The notes under the pieces are model-generated. The model made no database searches. It was not told the origin of the DNA and worked only from the letters and a program-made list of their open reading frames with translations. Below, piece after piece: positions 1 to 11,800 of a DNA stretch of 64,000 nt. The position numbers were made by a program, and so were the translations under genes. Position 1 is the stretch's first letter. Every line of letters begins with the position of its first letter. This stretch comes from Allodiplogaster sudhausi (taxonomy: Eukaryota; Nematoda; Chromadorea; Rhabditida; Diplogasteridae), in NCBI GenBank assembly GCA_945643635.1, contig CALZFC010000091.1:925001-989000 (forward strand). Direction: 5' to 3'.

Positions 1-1105
1 TAGAAATTTGAGAAAGGCGAAATAGCACGCCTCCGAGATAAAAAAGCGCAAGGTTATTAACGATGTTCTTACTTCCGAACGGTTCCTGTTTGTCCATCGT
101 TCAGCTGTTATTTCCTTTGTATGCATCACGTTCATCTCTTGAATACTTCTTAATTTAATAAACAGCCTATTATTGATGACACTTTCGCTCTCCAATTTCG
201 GTCCTCTGTCCTATCAAATTCGTAAAGCAAATCCAAGTTTCTAGTGCGGTAGCTGAGCTGGCTGGCACTAATTAAAGATTCAGACAAGTCCTGGAGGAAG
301 ACCGGCAGTGGTTTCCAAGCAACTAAGCCTTGTCAGGGCATGTGAGGGCCGTTTTGGAAAAGTTCACGTGGACCAGCGAAAGCTGCAAAATTTGCAGCCG
401 CTAACTAGAGTGTTTTTCAGCAACCATGGCAATTTCGTGTGGGCGCAGGAAATAATGGGAGCTAGGCGAAAGACTGGAAGCCACTTGTAAAGTGTTAGTA
501 TTCACGAAGCGAAGACTTTCGAATTTTTTTTTCAAATTCTGCATATCCTTCAGTACAGTCATCTTACTGTAAAAAAAGTTTTGAAACTTATCGATGAAAA
601 TTGAAAGATATATATATGTGTGAATATCTGATGTACCAGGCATGTTCCATGTATGCGATTCGCGGGGTAATCAATATGTGTTTACGGCCCCAACCACGGG
701 CCCCGGCCTCCGGGGCTGGGGTCGGGGCTGGGGCCGTAAACACATTAGCCTCGAGGGTCGACTGCCGTGAAAAGTGTGCCCCAGTTTAACTAGTGATGAT
801 TAAATTCATGACAAAATGTGCTCCGCTTTATTTCGTATGCATTACAGATGAGTGCTTACTCATTACGTTTCTATTGTTTAAAATTTTAATTTTGGATAAT
901 TTTTTCAGCTTTTCAATTGGCCGGGGCCTGTTCCGAAGCCGGCACCCGGTTACGCGGCCCATCTCAGGGGCGGCAGCTTATCACTTGTACCGAGGTCGGC
1001 TTTTTTTCGGCAAGGTCGATTCTAAAGTATGCATCAGAAGTTTGTGACCCCCGTCTGATTCGAGAGATTAACGTAATCGAAAATGTAGAGAAATATTAGA
1101 AGCGA
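1..1105. other. No supported gene; intergenic sequence
   Basis: I see no exon chain here. Short open frames (for example 308-490 and 601-789) lack recognisable domains and splice context. The only clear structure is the GC-rich hairpin at 676-745. The stretch from about 900 to 1100 has a ttttttcag acceptor-like site at 900-909 and could hold an upstream exon of the decayed channel copy that follows, but I could not align it to that family. Confidence 0.5.
676..745. repeat. GC-rich perfect hairpin
   Basis: Two 17-base arms (676-692 and 729-745) are exact reverse complements, beginning ATGTGTTTACGGCCCCA on the left. The 36-base loop is almost pure G and C, with GGGGCTGGGG-like runs, in otherwise AT-rich DNA. 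It could be the remnant of a small inverted-repeat element or a structured RNA element; function is unknown. Confidence 0.8.
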
Positions 1106-1109
1106 AAAA

Positions 1110-1480
1110 AAATTCAAATATCCGCCCCGACTGTTGCTGTAGGAAAGCAATCGTCGATTGCGCTAGAAAAAGTGAAGAGCGGTTCAATTAGAAATATGAA
1201 AGACAAGAAGGACTAGTCGTGACCTGATCAAATCATATCATAGGAAGTGAGGATCCATGCGGGCAGCCCATACACTAGCGGCATCTACATATCTATGAGC
1301 CAGTGTCCGAATCCAATTATATTACGGTTCGTAATAATATATAACCCATAAAATGGAGTTAGGTATGTATGGAGATATGCAAATCAGGCTCAATTCCAGA
1401 AAATGACAGGCATTCACGAAACGTGGTTGCATTAATAAAGACCAACGATCAAACCGTACATACATACATATAGTGACTTG
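1110..1480 (+). pseudogene. Decayed DEG/ENaC channel fragment
   Basis: This stretch is a diverged copy of the + strand DEG/ENaC gene at 23.4-28.4 kb, matching its 24,705-25,060 segment exon for exon. The first block reads APTVAVGKQSSIALEKV, against PHFQVAVGKQSSIVIEKV in the intact copy. The second (about 1240) reads EVRIHAGSPYT and then loses frame where the intact copy continues with NCVDEPDSE. The third (about 1400) keeps the acceptor and the end (RPTIK) but has two stop codons where the family has the C...C ectodomain cysteines. Transmembrane segments and the rest of the ectodomain were not found nearby. It is best read as a dead partial duplicate. Confidence 0.7.
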
Positions 1481-1499
1481 AAATAGCTGATGAATGTAC

Positions 1500-2950
1500 C
1501 TAAAGTTCAGTAAATAATAATAATAATAAAATTTGAACTTATTCAACATAATTTCTACTCGGAGAATGCTGTTGCTAAAGTTCTTGATAGCTGCTGTGAT
1601 AATTCGAGGTCGGTTTATTAAACAAGAGCTCTTGAGAACGGCAAAGGTTTATTTCATTGAGATTTCTACAGAATCAGCATTCCCGTTTCAGGCGCAATTT
1701 GCATGGCAAGCAAGGTACGTGGTCGTTTTTTAAGTGGAATATTTTTTTTCTATGCATCGTAGTCAATGCAATAAATCCATGTGCATACATGGTACGAATA
1801 CCGGTTATCAAAATCAACTTGCTTTGTTGAGGATCATAATGACTACGGGAAGATGCACTCTAGAATACGCTCCACATTACATCCTTCTTTTGTGTTCGGA
1901 AACGCATATAATAGAATCAAAAATTAAAGCAAGCAACAGTGAATCGGTGTGAGTCAGAATCATATTCAGTCAGATTTTACACAGATAGGGAAAAGATATC
2001 TGTAAAGAGTGAACAAGTTGTAAATGTTCGTGTCCCCTCCAGTGGATTGTCAGGCAAATCGATTTAAAAAAGTCTCTTTTCTTTTAAATATAAAAAGGAG
2101 CCCCTGCATTATTTGCAGATAGTATTGTGGCGTATAGAACTCTCGGCTACGGCGCAGCCGTCGTAGTGCGCGTGGACTTGTCAAAGTTGTTGATGATCTC
2201 CGTCACTAACGCGGGTGACTCTGCCGTCAGCATGATGCTGCTTGGGTCGTTGAAATGTGACCTGTGAGAAAAAATATATCAATTGTGAAGTTGAGTTTTT
2301 GGCAAGATGCCAAGAATTCTTAAAGGAACTATCCATGGAGTTTAGAACCCGCTTGCAGAGAATTAACGTTTGAATTCGCGCATGATATGGCAAAAAGTTT
2401 TGGCGGTATGCTAGCACAGTATCCATCACTACAAACTAGACTTTGTGAGTCTTTTTCTCTCTGCCTCTCTTCTCTTCCCTCGAATCTCAAGCGTAGCTTG
2501 CCGCTTCGCACCTAGTTTTCATATTCTTTCTGGTAGAATGAGGGTGTGCATAAGGAGCAAATAGGCAAGGCATGATGACGTCACTCCCTAAATTCTACAG
2601 TACGGCGTATGAAAAATGTGTATTTCTCCTCAGGGCCCCTTCAGGTTGCATGCTCACTTTTCCTAATGATTTTTCTAGTTGGACAGGATAGTATTAACAA
2701 AAAATTCAGCAACATTGTAATCTCCATAGACAGCTCCTTTAATCTAAAAAATATATATACATCCCCTCCCTCTCTTTCTCTTTCTCTGCCTCTCCCATCC
2801 TCTCAGTCTCTCTCTCTATTCTCTATCCCATTCCCTCACTATCTTATTACTCGATCTTCATTCTTCTACTCTTTCACTCCTGCTATCGCTCTCTTTTTTT
2901 AAGTTAATATTTTATTATGATTCGTTCTATACTCATCTCACAACTCTCTT
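1500..2950. other. No supported gene; short repeats and a CT-rich tract
   Basis: No exon chain is visible. A motif around ctccatggacagctccttta occurs at 2,996-3,028 and 2,723-2,750 in one orientation and at 2,316-2,345 in the other, so 2.3-3.0 kb may be the remains of an inverted-repeat element. 2,757-2,960 is rich in CT runs; open frames there are artefacts of the repeat. Confidence 0.5.
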
Positions 2951-3264
2951 TCTCTTTCTCTTTCTCACTGTAAAGATCAGAGTAGTGCACATTATAAACT
3001 CCATGGACAGCTCCTTTAATGGAACGCTTCTATTCCATGCACAATGGTTTTTCTGGACACTTCCCAGTGATTTCTGCTCGAATGAACCATTCTTACTTGT
3101 ATTGAACCTGGCATTACCAACACTTTTCTTTATGTATTTGTGCAAATACATATGATTTACAGAATAATCGTGAAAACTATCCAACACAAAATAATATATT
3201 AAGTATTTGCATGTTAAATGATTTGTAAATAAAATGTGAAGGTGAACGCTCTGCTTTTCTCGTT

Positions 3265-6200
3265 CTAAACATCGCGATGATCGACTGGCACGCGATTCAC
3301 GGCCGGCATGAGGTGCTTGCCGAGGGCGAGATGAGTGAGAAGGAAGAGGATCTCGAGAAGAATGATGGCCGAGCAGCCGAGGAAGAGACCGGACAGGCCC
3401 CCGAGGAAGCCGAGCATCGAGCCAAGCTGGGTGGCTTTCATTCATTTAGTTTTTTTATTCTCTTATATGTGTGTAGATATGTATATATTTCATAATCAGA
3501 TGTCTCCATTTTATGAAGAATAATAAAAGGAATTGGAAGAAAACAGACAGTAATTGATAGCTCCTCGATCTCGACGTACGAATCGATTCTATCGAAGAAT
3601 ATGGAGACATCACTCTGAAAATGTAGGTTTGAATTTTATTTGCAATTTTTTATTATTCTAAAAATATTGCATATATAAATAGGATCAAAACTGTTGAGCT
3701 TATTAATGACGTATTGTGAGAGCAAAAAGAACCGAATTTCACCATGCTGATATTGCACTTGTTTTTGACGAAAAACGTGCCGTTGCCACTCGTATTATTC
3801 GGAGTGAAGCAGTGAGCGGGAAATGTGTCGGCATGGCAGGGCGGAGGGCAGTTGCATTCTGGCCATCCAGAGGGATCTCCGCGGGCGGCGAGGAGTGAAG
3901 CAATGCAACCGACTGAAAAACATACGTTTAAATATCAATTGATTAATGTGGACACAAAGAAGTGAAGATTTCTGACTCTTCTGAAACTCGCAAGGCGGCA
4001 TTCCCTTCTATGCAGCCGCATTACGCATAAACGGCGTCTTGGTAGCAAGAACGGAAACATCCCTCAAGCATTACGGATGTTTCCATTGTTGCAACCACGT
4101 CTTATAAGAGAATCATTCACTCAATAATATTTCTTGCATTTTTGAAGTATTGAGGAAATCGACTCCGCCTCACATCAATTGAGTAGTCAAAGTCAAAGTA
4201 GAACGAGTGCACTTCAGATTTGTCACGTACGCACTTCTTGCTGCTTCCTCGGTATGCAGTGTACTTGTGCTAGTAATAGGCTTTGTATTCCCCTTTTTCG
4301 ATCGCAATAAAGAACAATGTCGAAACAATCTCTAATCCGCGTGATCACAAACCTCTGTCAGAAGGATTGTCGTTTTGGTCCCTGGAAGAAGCGTGATTCC
4401 TTTGCTCTCAGCGAAGACGCCAAGCGTAGCTGGAAATAGATTATTTATGTAGATTTAGAGTGATTAATTTTCCTGGTGAAATATTAACATATTTTTTTTT
4501 CTTAAACAAGCTAATGTTTAAAAAAAAAGCTAACAAGGCTGAATGAAGACGTTGACGCCCGTTGTTTCCGACCAGACTGCTTGTTCGCCGCTTTGTGCGC
4601 TAACCGTTGCATGAAGACCTTTACAAGAAACCGATCGCCGAAAATATATTTGAGATTTTACATTGCCGCTTTTTCGGTGATCCTTTAGAAATAGCAACAT
4701 TATATTTTCCGACAACTAACATACATACATATATATAAATGTATGTTTTAAATGTAAAGCAACATTTATATTAATCTCTTTCCTGCTCAGCAAAGGGTGA
4801 AGAGTAAATGTCGAAGAAAAAAGTGTGCTGCCTAAATCTTCGTCGACATCTCCTTGTCGCTTGGTCTGATTGCGCATGAAGACGTAGCAGTTGCCGAGGA
4901 AGGGATCATGGCGCATTTCAAATGAGGTTCTCAATTATTTTGATTTATGCTTTTGTCATTGCAAGGTATTTTTGCACCTTTTATTTCTTATTTGTTTTTA
5001 GAACTTCTTTGGCTTCTTTCACTGAATCTCATTTTGAATGCCCACACGTACTCAATGTCCAGTGCCGTAGCTCCAAAAGTCGCCTCGGCGATAATGTCGC
5101 TAAGCATCCAGCTCATTCCGGGTCGTTCTTCATCGGTGATGAAACTTAGCAGAGCCGGGAGAGACGACGTAAAGACGGCAGGCGATTTTTTTCCACTCGA
5201 AATCATCTGTTGAGACATAAGAATCGAATGTGATTTGCCTAGGTTATATTGAGATTAATAATGTAAAACAAACTGACATCAAGTACGGATGTGACGGAAT
5301 CATTTCCATACATGGCACCAAGTAGTGCAAGCGTTTTCTTAGCTACAAACAATGAATTTTTTTGACCAGTCGAAAATTTCCTTCCTTTACAATACAAATG
5401 CGCCAACCAGTGCCGCAAGTTTCTCCGGTGTAGTTTGCAGAGCAGTGGCATAGTCGTTGCCCATTCGTTTCTTCACATATTGCACTCGTGTCCATGCTTT
5501 GACAGCTGGAACAATTTAGATTATTGTTTTTTTCCTGTGAACATTTCCTCTTTAAAGGAGCAAAAAATAAATCCAATATTGAAGTTGCGCCTTCATTTGC
5601 AAACAATACTCGCCTGTTTGGAATGATGCTCCCGTTTGCCGTCTTGTAGGCCCCGCACAGCCCGGTCTGGCTGAAAAAGAAACTGAGATTTATTTGATAC
5701 ATTCCACTGTTATCATGTTCGCATCGCTATCGACAACGTTGTCGAAGTTGCCGTCGTGGAAGGTGTCGTTGGGCTTTCGCAACAGATCGGCACTCCAGTC
5801 GGCATGCACTCGGTGGCCTCGGTGACCGAAGGGTTGGTTTGTTTAACTGAAAGCATCAATAAATATTTTCTATTGTCCGCTGGATATTCAATTTTTTCAA
5901 AGATTTGTCAGATCACAATGAATCTAACCGTCTCTGCACCAAATTTTATAAATGTCGACAACTGGACAAAACGAATCCGGCGAGCAGGCCTCGGTTAGAA
6001 TGCCGCCACGCAAGATGCTAGCTACGCTGTTGGCATCCAAAGCATGGCTTTCCTGTGCAGAAAGCCGCAAGAATCACTTCACTCAGCGCACATCAGGCGA
6101 ACGCAAAAAGCTAACGTTGTTATATTCAAGCACGCCATTATGGCAAGATATGACGACCGCACACTCCTGGCCCACAGATAATACAAAGTAATATTTGTAA

Positions 6201-6622
6201 AACGGGTAGGTGCTGCCATTAAAAGAGTATCTCCCATCTGTGCAGTACTTATTGCCGCCCTGCAATAGAGACACAGACTTTCGTTTTTATTCCGATAAAG
6301 GTCTGTGTATGTAATCTTGCAGCTATAAGAATACAGGCCGTATTTGCATACCAAATTCGTTGCACATACAATACAACGTAATACATATTCTATTCGCAAA
6401 CGTAAACACATGTGCAAACGGATGTGATTCAAGCTTGTTTTCAGTATTTATCATGTTGATTGATTTCATGTACGTTCCAAGGAAAAATATGAACCATGCA
6501 AAGAACCCACTTACAGATGCCATTGAGGTGGTCGTGGATGCAATGGCCAGGCCAGAAACGGAAGGCGGCTGAAGCACGCTCAAAATCGCGAAGATAACGA
6601 TAGCGTTTACTGTACGATGCAT
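3265..6622 (-). CDS. EGAS-type DEG/ENaC channel with EGF ectodomain (one in-frame stop)
   Basis: Predicted cation-channel subunit of the DEG/ENaC family with an extra N-terminal ectodomain, the architecture of nematode EGAS proteins. Exons on the minus strand, in order: signal-peptide-like start (6622-6515, hydrophobic NAIVIFAILSVL); Cys-rich exon (6259-6116); exon ending WCRD (6052-5929); Thr/Ser-rich segment (about 5840-5730); LCGAYKTANGS (about 5670); EGF-like domain (about 5510-5400, ending CHCSANYTGETCG); SSLPALLSFI exon (about 5215-5020); DPFLGNCYVF exon (about 4930); GVNVFIQP exon (about 4700-4540); GITLLPGTKT exon; EGCFRSCYQD exon; CNCPPPCH exon (about 3890-3710); DRIDSYVEIEEL (about 3600); and the second membrane segment with LGFLGGLSGLFLG (about 3430-3330). 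A TAA at 4021-4023 interrupts the reading just before the conserved CGC. I did not find a normal first membrane helix with the FPxxTxC motif. Expressed gene or young pseudogene is undecided. Confidence 0.75.
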
Positions 6623-6699
6623 CGTATTCCCGATGAATCCGCACAGCATCGGCTTGCTTCCGTTGTCGACCTTCTCGTTGCCTCCCAAATGCCAGACTA

Positions 6700-7640
6700 A
6701 AGTCCGTTCGTTCAGCTCTCAACTAGAGTATATTACATCTATTGCAGGGGCTTTTACTGTTTTCAGCTGTTTTTGCAGGCGGTGACAAAACGAAATCTCC
6801 ATGACCTATTCAAACTCTTCTAGTGTCTCTGTCCATGATCTCTCCTCACTCTTGTCTTGTTTTTCTCAACATCTGAATAAGCGCCTTCGGTTCGTCTTCC
6901 AAGTTATTGTCTCGTCCGGTTCAGCCAGTTGGGAGACATTTCGCTTTCTCAGCAATCTTGCAGTGCCACGAGGTCAGGCTTAGGTTCAGGCAGATATTTG
7001 TTTGAATCTGCGTCCTGTCTGGTGCAAAGGTCAAAGTCACTCAGTCTGACTGTCGAGGCAGCTCTGTCATTCAGATGTACAGATTTAGCTCATAAAGAAC
7101 CTTTCTCTAGGACCTTTTGGTATATTATTATTATTTATTCATTTTATTATGATTGTTCTGCAATCTATTAAGCTATTCAAACAATGCAATAACTTTCTTC
7201 ATTTCTTGTATTCAGTCAGTATAAACAATACCATCCTCGATTCCAGATATATTCGAATGTTTATGCCAGGGATTAACAAAAGAATGTAGAATGTGCTTTT
7301 TCAGACGGAAGTCGTGGCTATCTTGGCGAAATGATGACACCATGGGCCCGCGCTAGGTTAAAAAAATCCAGTTTTTGCTAGGTGGAAAAAATCCAGTTTT
7401 TGCTAGGATTATGTTCTTCTTATCACACAATATTTTATCAAAATGGTATTTTGGGATGGAAATTCGTAGTAATTATTCGAGTCCTGACTGATTCAATAGA
7501 AATGACAGTGGCCGTGGCTATCTCGTAGGTTTTTTTTTTGTAATCAGCGGTGATGACCGCGGTGGAGAGATCGGGAATGCCCAGAACTTCGGGACGACAA
7601 ACGAATCATTCTTCATCGTCAGGTAGAAGATTGTTAACGA
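6700..7640. other. No supported gene; small tandem duplication
   Basis: Nothing codes convincingly here. A unit ending gaaaaaatccagtttttgct is repeated in tandem at about 7,349-7,410 (two copies of roughly 30 bases). The sequence near 7,540-7,630 is open on the minus strand and may contain a downstream exon of the GPCR that follows, but I could not prove it. Confidence 0.45.
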
Positions 7641-8047
7641 AAGCGTGCTTGAAAGACATCACGCTTGCAAAAAAAGCAATCCTATTTCTATTTTGGTAAG
7701 CAACAAGAAAACAAATGAAAGCAAGCTTCTTTTTTTTCGAAAATTCTCATTGCACTGCAGATGCACCTCGTTGTCGAGACGTGGGAAGCGTCGACACCAT
7801 CGAGGCCCGGCGAGTGTGAACCAGGATATGGAATCGGATGACGAAGCGATAGAAGAGAGGAGAGAGAGAGAAAGAGAGAGAGAGAGAAAGAAGAGAGAGA
7901 GAGAGATGTGAGGAGGCAAAGAGATATCCAAGTGAACACTATCAAAAGGCTTTATCTGCCTCTATGAATAATGAAATGAAAACTTTTTGAATGGTGAATG
8001 CAATTATATGTACATATGTGTTGGCTTATTTTCATTCATATACATAC

Positions 8048-8847
8048 ATTCCGAGCTTGAAGGTTCTGTTGAAAGTGAACGAACCCTTCGAAAGGGACCT
8101 CAACAAGCGTAGAATCAAGAGCGCTAGGAGCCTGGATCAGAAAGGAGACGACAAAGATGAGGAGGGAGATCAGGATGCGGGTGCCTCGACCCTCTTTGAC
8201 CAATCGACTGAAGACGAGTGGTCGCCAGAGGGAGAGACAGCGGTCGATGGTCAAGGCAATCAGGCAGTGCCCACTGAAGGAGAAGGAGGTGTTGAGCACT
8301 GCACACAAAGAACATTGTCTTAGACAATCAATTTTCCAAGACAATTATGACAATTTGGCGAGGCGGCGCCGCCTCGCCCAATTGTCTTGACTGTCTTGAG
8401 ATGCAAGGAGTACCTGACTGCATCGAGCCATCTCATGAGGTGCGGACTGCAGAAGGTGTAGTAGGCGGAGATCACAAAGGAGTTGATGTAATCAATCCCA
8501 GTATATTGTATGACGAATAGAATATTGAAGAGGATGTTCAGCAAATCGGCTACCGTCGATGCCTGAGGACTTATTATTTGTAGTAGAACATCACTATCAT
8601 AAAGGCCTTAAGACAAACGACGCCATGAACCAGGAAGGAAACCGTAGTCGAACCTCCAGAAATATGAAAGTAGGAGACTTCAGATATCGCAGTGTCAAAA
8701 AGTTAATGCTTTGGTTTATGAGTCCTGAAGACTCATTCTGATTTAGGGAGCAACAAAAAAAAGTCAAAAGAATCATTGGCACTTACCGATCACTAAAAGA
8801 ACAGGCAGAACGATTCCGTTTACAATGAAATATATGGGAGGGAGTTC
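8048..8847 (-). CDS. Rhodopsin-like GPCR, TM1-TM4 region (partial)
   Basis: Four minus-strand exons join in frame: 8847-8787, 8653-8595, 8562-8414 and 8273-8048 (phases 0, 1, 0, 2). TM1 is IVNGIVLPVLLVIG. TM2 begins STVADLLNILFNILFV with the family ADLL motif. The TM3 region starts with the expected Cys (TFCSPHLMRW) and ends in the DRY-position motif ALTIDRCLSLWRPL. TM4 is ILISLLIFVVSFLI. This is a class A receptor, most like nematode peptide-receptor-type GPCRs; the ligand cannot be told. Start codon and N-terminus upstream of 8847 were not found. Downstream, 7930-7650 is open on the minus strand but shows no clear TM5-TM7, so the gene may be truncated or have diverged exons. It acts at the plasma membrane if expressed. 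Confidence 0.75.
8349..8386. repeat. GC palindrome in GPCR intron
   Basis: A 38-base palindrome centred on GGCGCC (arms gacaatttggcgaggcggc and its complement with one mismatch) sits in the intron between TM2 and TM3 exons. Weaker pairing continues outward for about 15 bases on each side through repeats of the word agacaatt. Confidence 0.75.
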
Positions 8848-8989
8848 CTGTAAGAGGCGAAGCTCTTGAATTTTTTTTTAAATATAAAATCTTATTCAGC
8901 ATACGATATGCATATCATTAATTGGAAAGATAACCAACATTCTCCATCCGAAGGTCGTGTGATATCCACCATTCAAGTTCTCAATGAAG

Positions 8990-10570
8990 TCGCTAGGAAA
9001 AATTTGATATAATTCCTTTCTCGCTGCGCTTTTGGCGTGTGAACAACTTATTGCTTCCATATAACTCACAAAATGAATACAGACAACCCTAATTTTAGGA
9101 AAGACTACATTAAAATAGATGAGAAAAGCCTGACCATGATTGTTCCAATCCTTAGCATGTTCCATGGACTTAGCATCGGAAAGAAGTGATTACAATTTGT
9201 TAGTATCGCTTGTTTATTCTCTATTCCGATCTGTTCCGAACGCACAAAATGAATAATTTTAGAAAGTTTGTTTCTATAGTAAGAGTTCAAGTCAGATCGA
9301 AAACAAATTCCATTTATGTGTTTCTGTTTACATGTTTAAAAAAATGCACACCATTGGATTCAAACGCAAAGCGTAATATTGCAGCGTTGTAGAAGTGCCG
9401 ACAAGAGAACAAATTTAGTGCACATCACAGATCAAGTGAACACACTGAAAAGTGGGTGTGAGAAAAAGATAGAAAACAAGAGCAAGAGGGAGAGCGAAAG
9501 AGAAAGTGTTTGTGAGAGAAAGAAGAGAGAAAGAAGTGAGAGAGTGAGAGAGAGAGAGAAGAGAAGAGAATTTCGATGTTCTCCACATGATGGGTGCATG
9601 TTGGGAGCACAAGCACTTAAAATCCTTGCCAATGGACATTCTAACTTGAACCTTTAGGAGAGACTCGAGACTTCATAATCTGGCTATCTACATATTCAAG
9701 AGGCAAAAAAATTAACGATAATTTGTTAGTATCGGCCTTGTATATAATTCATACATGCAATGTTCAAAAGAAACGAGGAGGAGAAGTTTTGGTAATACTC
9801 AATTACTCTACGAGTGCTGATTCAACTGTCTATGCACCCTGAACAAACAACGGCAGCACTGACAGGGAGATTATGAGTTTCATAAATGAATGTGGTCATT
9901 TCAAAGTAAAATTTCACGTCATTACAGCTGCTCCATGTGGAATGAATGTGGAATGAACAAAATGGTTAATATTACCTCGCAAGAAAACTCCTAGATATGA
10001 AGTAATGATGAGTATTACTCGTATTTATATCAGGACATAAGATGACTTTGTTCACCAGCTGCAGCTGGGAAGACCGCAGGGTCGGTGATTCTCTCTTCTT
10101 GAACTTAAAGAATCCACACTTGCGACTAATCAGTTATGTCTATCCGTTCTTCTTGTTTATGTGCTTTTGTGATACGAAGTAATTTTTGAATTTCTCTCTT
10201 TCTCACTCTCCTCTCCCCCTGCACACTCCTCGTGTGTATGGGTCATCTTTCTTCTCTTGGAATGGCACCATTCTCAACGTGAGGACATCTGTTGCCAGAG
10301 AACAGAACGCTAACTTGGGCAGAAGAGAGACCAACTAGAAATCCACCCGCCACCTAATTCGACAGCCACTGAAATGAAAGAAGTGATTTTTTAATTCAGG
10401 CATTTCGCCTTAATCTTTTTTGCAGTTGGTTGTCTAACAATCGGATAATGATCCGATTTCAACCAGTGTCTCCTCCGCATTAAAGCCATTGTGCAATATG
10501 AAATACGAGTTTGGTAGCACTGCATTTATTGGATATGAGGAGATAGCCGAGACGAGACGAAGAGAGGAAG
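8990..10570. other. No supported gene; GA-rich tract
   Basis: No coding chain could be built. 9,470-9,570 is a GA-rich low-complexity tract and gives spurious charged open frames. The rest is AT-rich and featureless to my reading. Confidence 0.5.
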
Positions 10571-10574
10571 GAAT

Positions 10575-11123
10575 TCACTGGGCGGACACCGGAAGGGTCA
10601 CCTCACCAGCCACCGCCGCGGCCTTCAAATGTGAAAGTTATTTTATCCCAGTTTCAATTCTTGTAAAAAATCACTTGAAAGATGTATTAAGACAAGAAGG
10701 TTTTGTAAAATTGCAATAAATAAGGACCTTGAAGGCGTCCTGGGGGTTGGCGGCGTCAGCGGCAGCCTCGGCGAACTGGATGACGAGCTTGTCATCCTTG
10801 GGAGTTCCGGCCAAGCGGGTGATCTCGAGGGGAGAAGCCGCGCCCGGCTCAACGAAGCCGAACACCGGCTTCAGGCGGTACTCGTTGTTGTTCGACGACT
10901 TGACCTGCAAGAAGAGAAGAAGAGGAGAGAGGAACATCTGGGGGCTGTACAAGGAGAGCAAGAGGGACAGCAAGGTGAAGCGGAATCAGTAAAATGAGGG
11001 GGGGGGGGCGAGGGTAACCTTGAAGACCAGACGAGCAGCTCCGCCGTTGGCGAGCTGATGGACGGAAGCTCCGCCGGCGGCAGGAACCTGAGCAGCCGGA
11101 GGGTCGACGGTCAGAGCAGACAT
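10575..11123 (-). CDS. SSP-like MSP-domain sperm protein
   Basis: Three exons (11123-11019, 10904-10728, 10622-10575; all introns phase 0) give a 109-residue protein, the length usual for the nematode sperm-specific class P / MSD families and shorter than the about 127 residues of true MSP. It starts MSALTVDPPAAQVPAAGG, keeps VKSSNNNEYRLKPVFGFVEP after the first intron, then GTPKDDKLVIQFAEA, and ends GEVTLPVSAQ. The fold is the immunoglobulin-like MSP domain. Family members are made in spermatocytes and are thought to work in the cytoskeleton or signalling of amoeboid sperm. All splice sites are GT-AG and there are no lesions. A related gene lies 2.6 kb away on the same strand. Confidence 0.9.
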
Positions 11124-11687
11124 TGCTAGAGAGTGGAGAGGGCAGAGAAGCAAAGACGGAGAAGAGGGCTCTGGTTGCCATTGGCCGAAACATTGCTCTT
11201 TTATATGGCAACGTTTGCACTTGTTAGCATGTTTGCACTTTGAAAGCGCAGATTTTTGCTCCTGTTGTTGGTTATTAGAGTAAACAATTATCACAGAAAG
11301 AATATGTACTAATATAAAAATATGAATTACTGCTTGATTTAGATATTATCATGAGAGTCGCTCCCCTCTTCTCATAAGCATGCAATTCATTCTCGTCTAC
11401 AACATCAACGGACGCAGCGTCAACATCTCCGAGTGCACGCAGAAGAGGAAGTGGAGTGTGGGCAGACACTTCCTTATTGGAGTCGACGCAGCCATCGGGT
11501 TCCTCCTTTGTTCCTCGAACTCTCTCCTGCTCACATGCTCTTCCTCTCTTTCCCTCCCCTTCTGTCCCACTTCATATTCTCTCTCTGTCTGTCTCTCTCT
11601 CTCTCTTCCATGTTCTTTTTAATTATATAAAATCCAGAGAGAACCAATTTGTGGTGGGTCGCACCGTGGATTTCTTTCGCTGGCGCT

Positions 11688-11800
11688 TTAGAAAATGTTA
11701 ACAATACGGGTATTAAGGCACCATATTCGTGAGAAGCTTTATCAAGTTCTCAGGTCAGTAATATGGTGCATTAATACCTGTATAGTAAACATTTTCTAAA
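11688..11800. repeat. Fold-back element, about 40-base arms
   Basis: Left arm 11688-11727 (tttagaaaatgttaacaata onward) pairs with right arm 11760-11800 with a few mismatches. The 32-base centre itself contains a small hairpin (gagaagctt / aagttctc). It abuts the duplicated promoter block that follows. Confidence 0.75.

Noticed and set aside
2933..3445. 170-residue minus-strand frame with many Ser and Arg
   Set aside because: Only a different frame of the DEG/ENaC TM2 exon; the frame with LGFLGGLSGLFLG is the real one.
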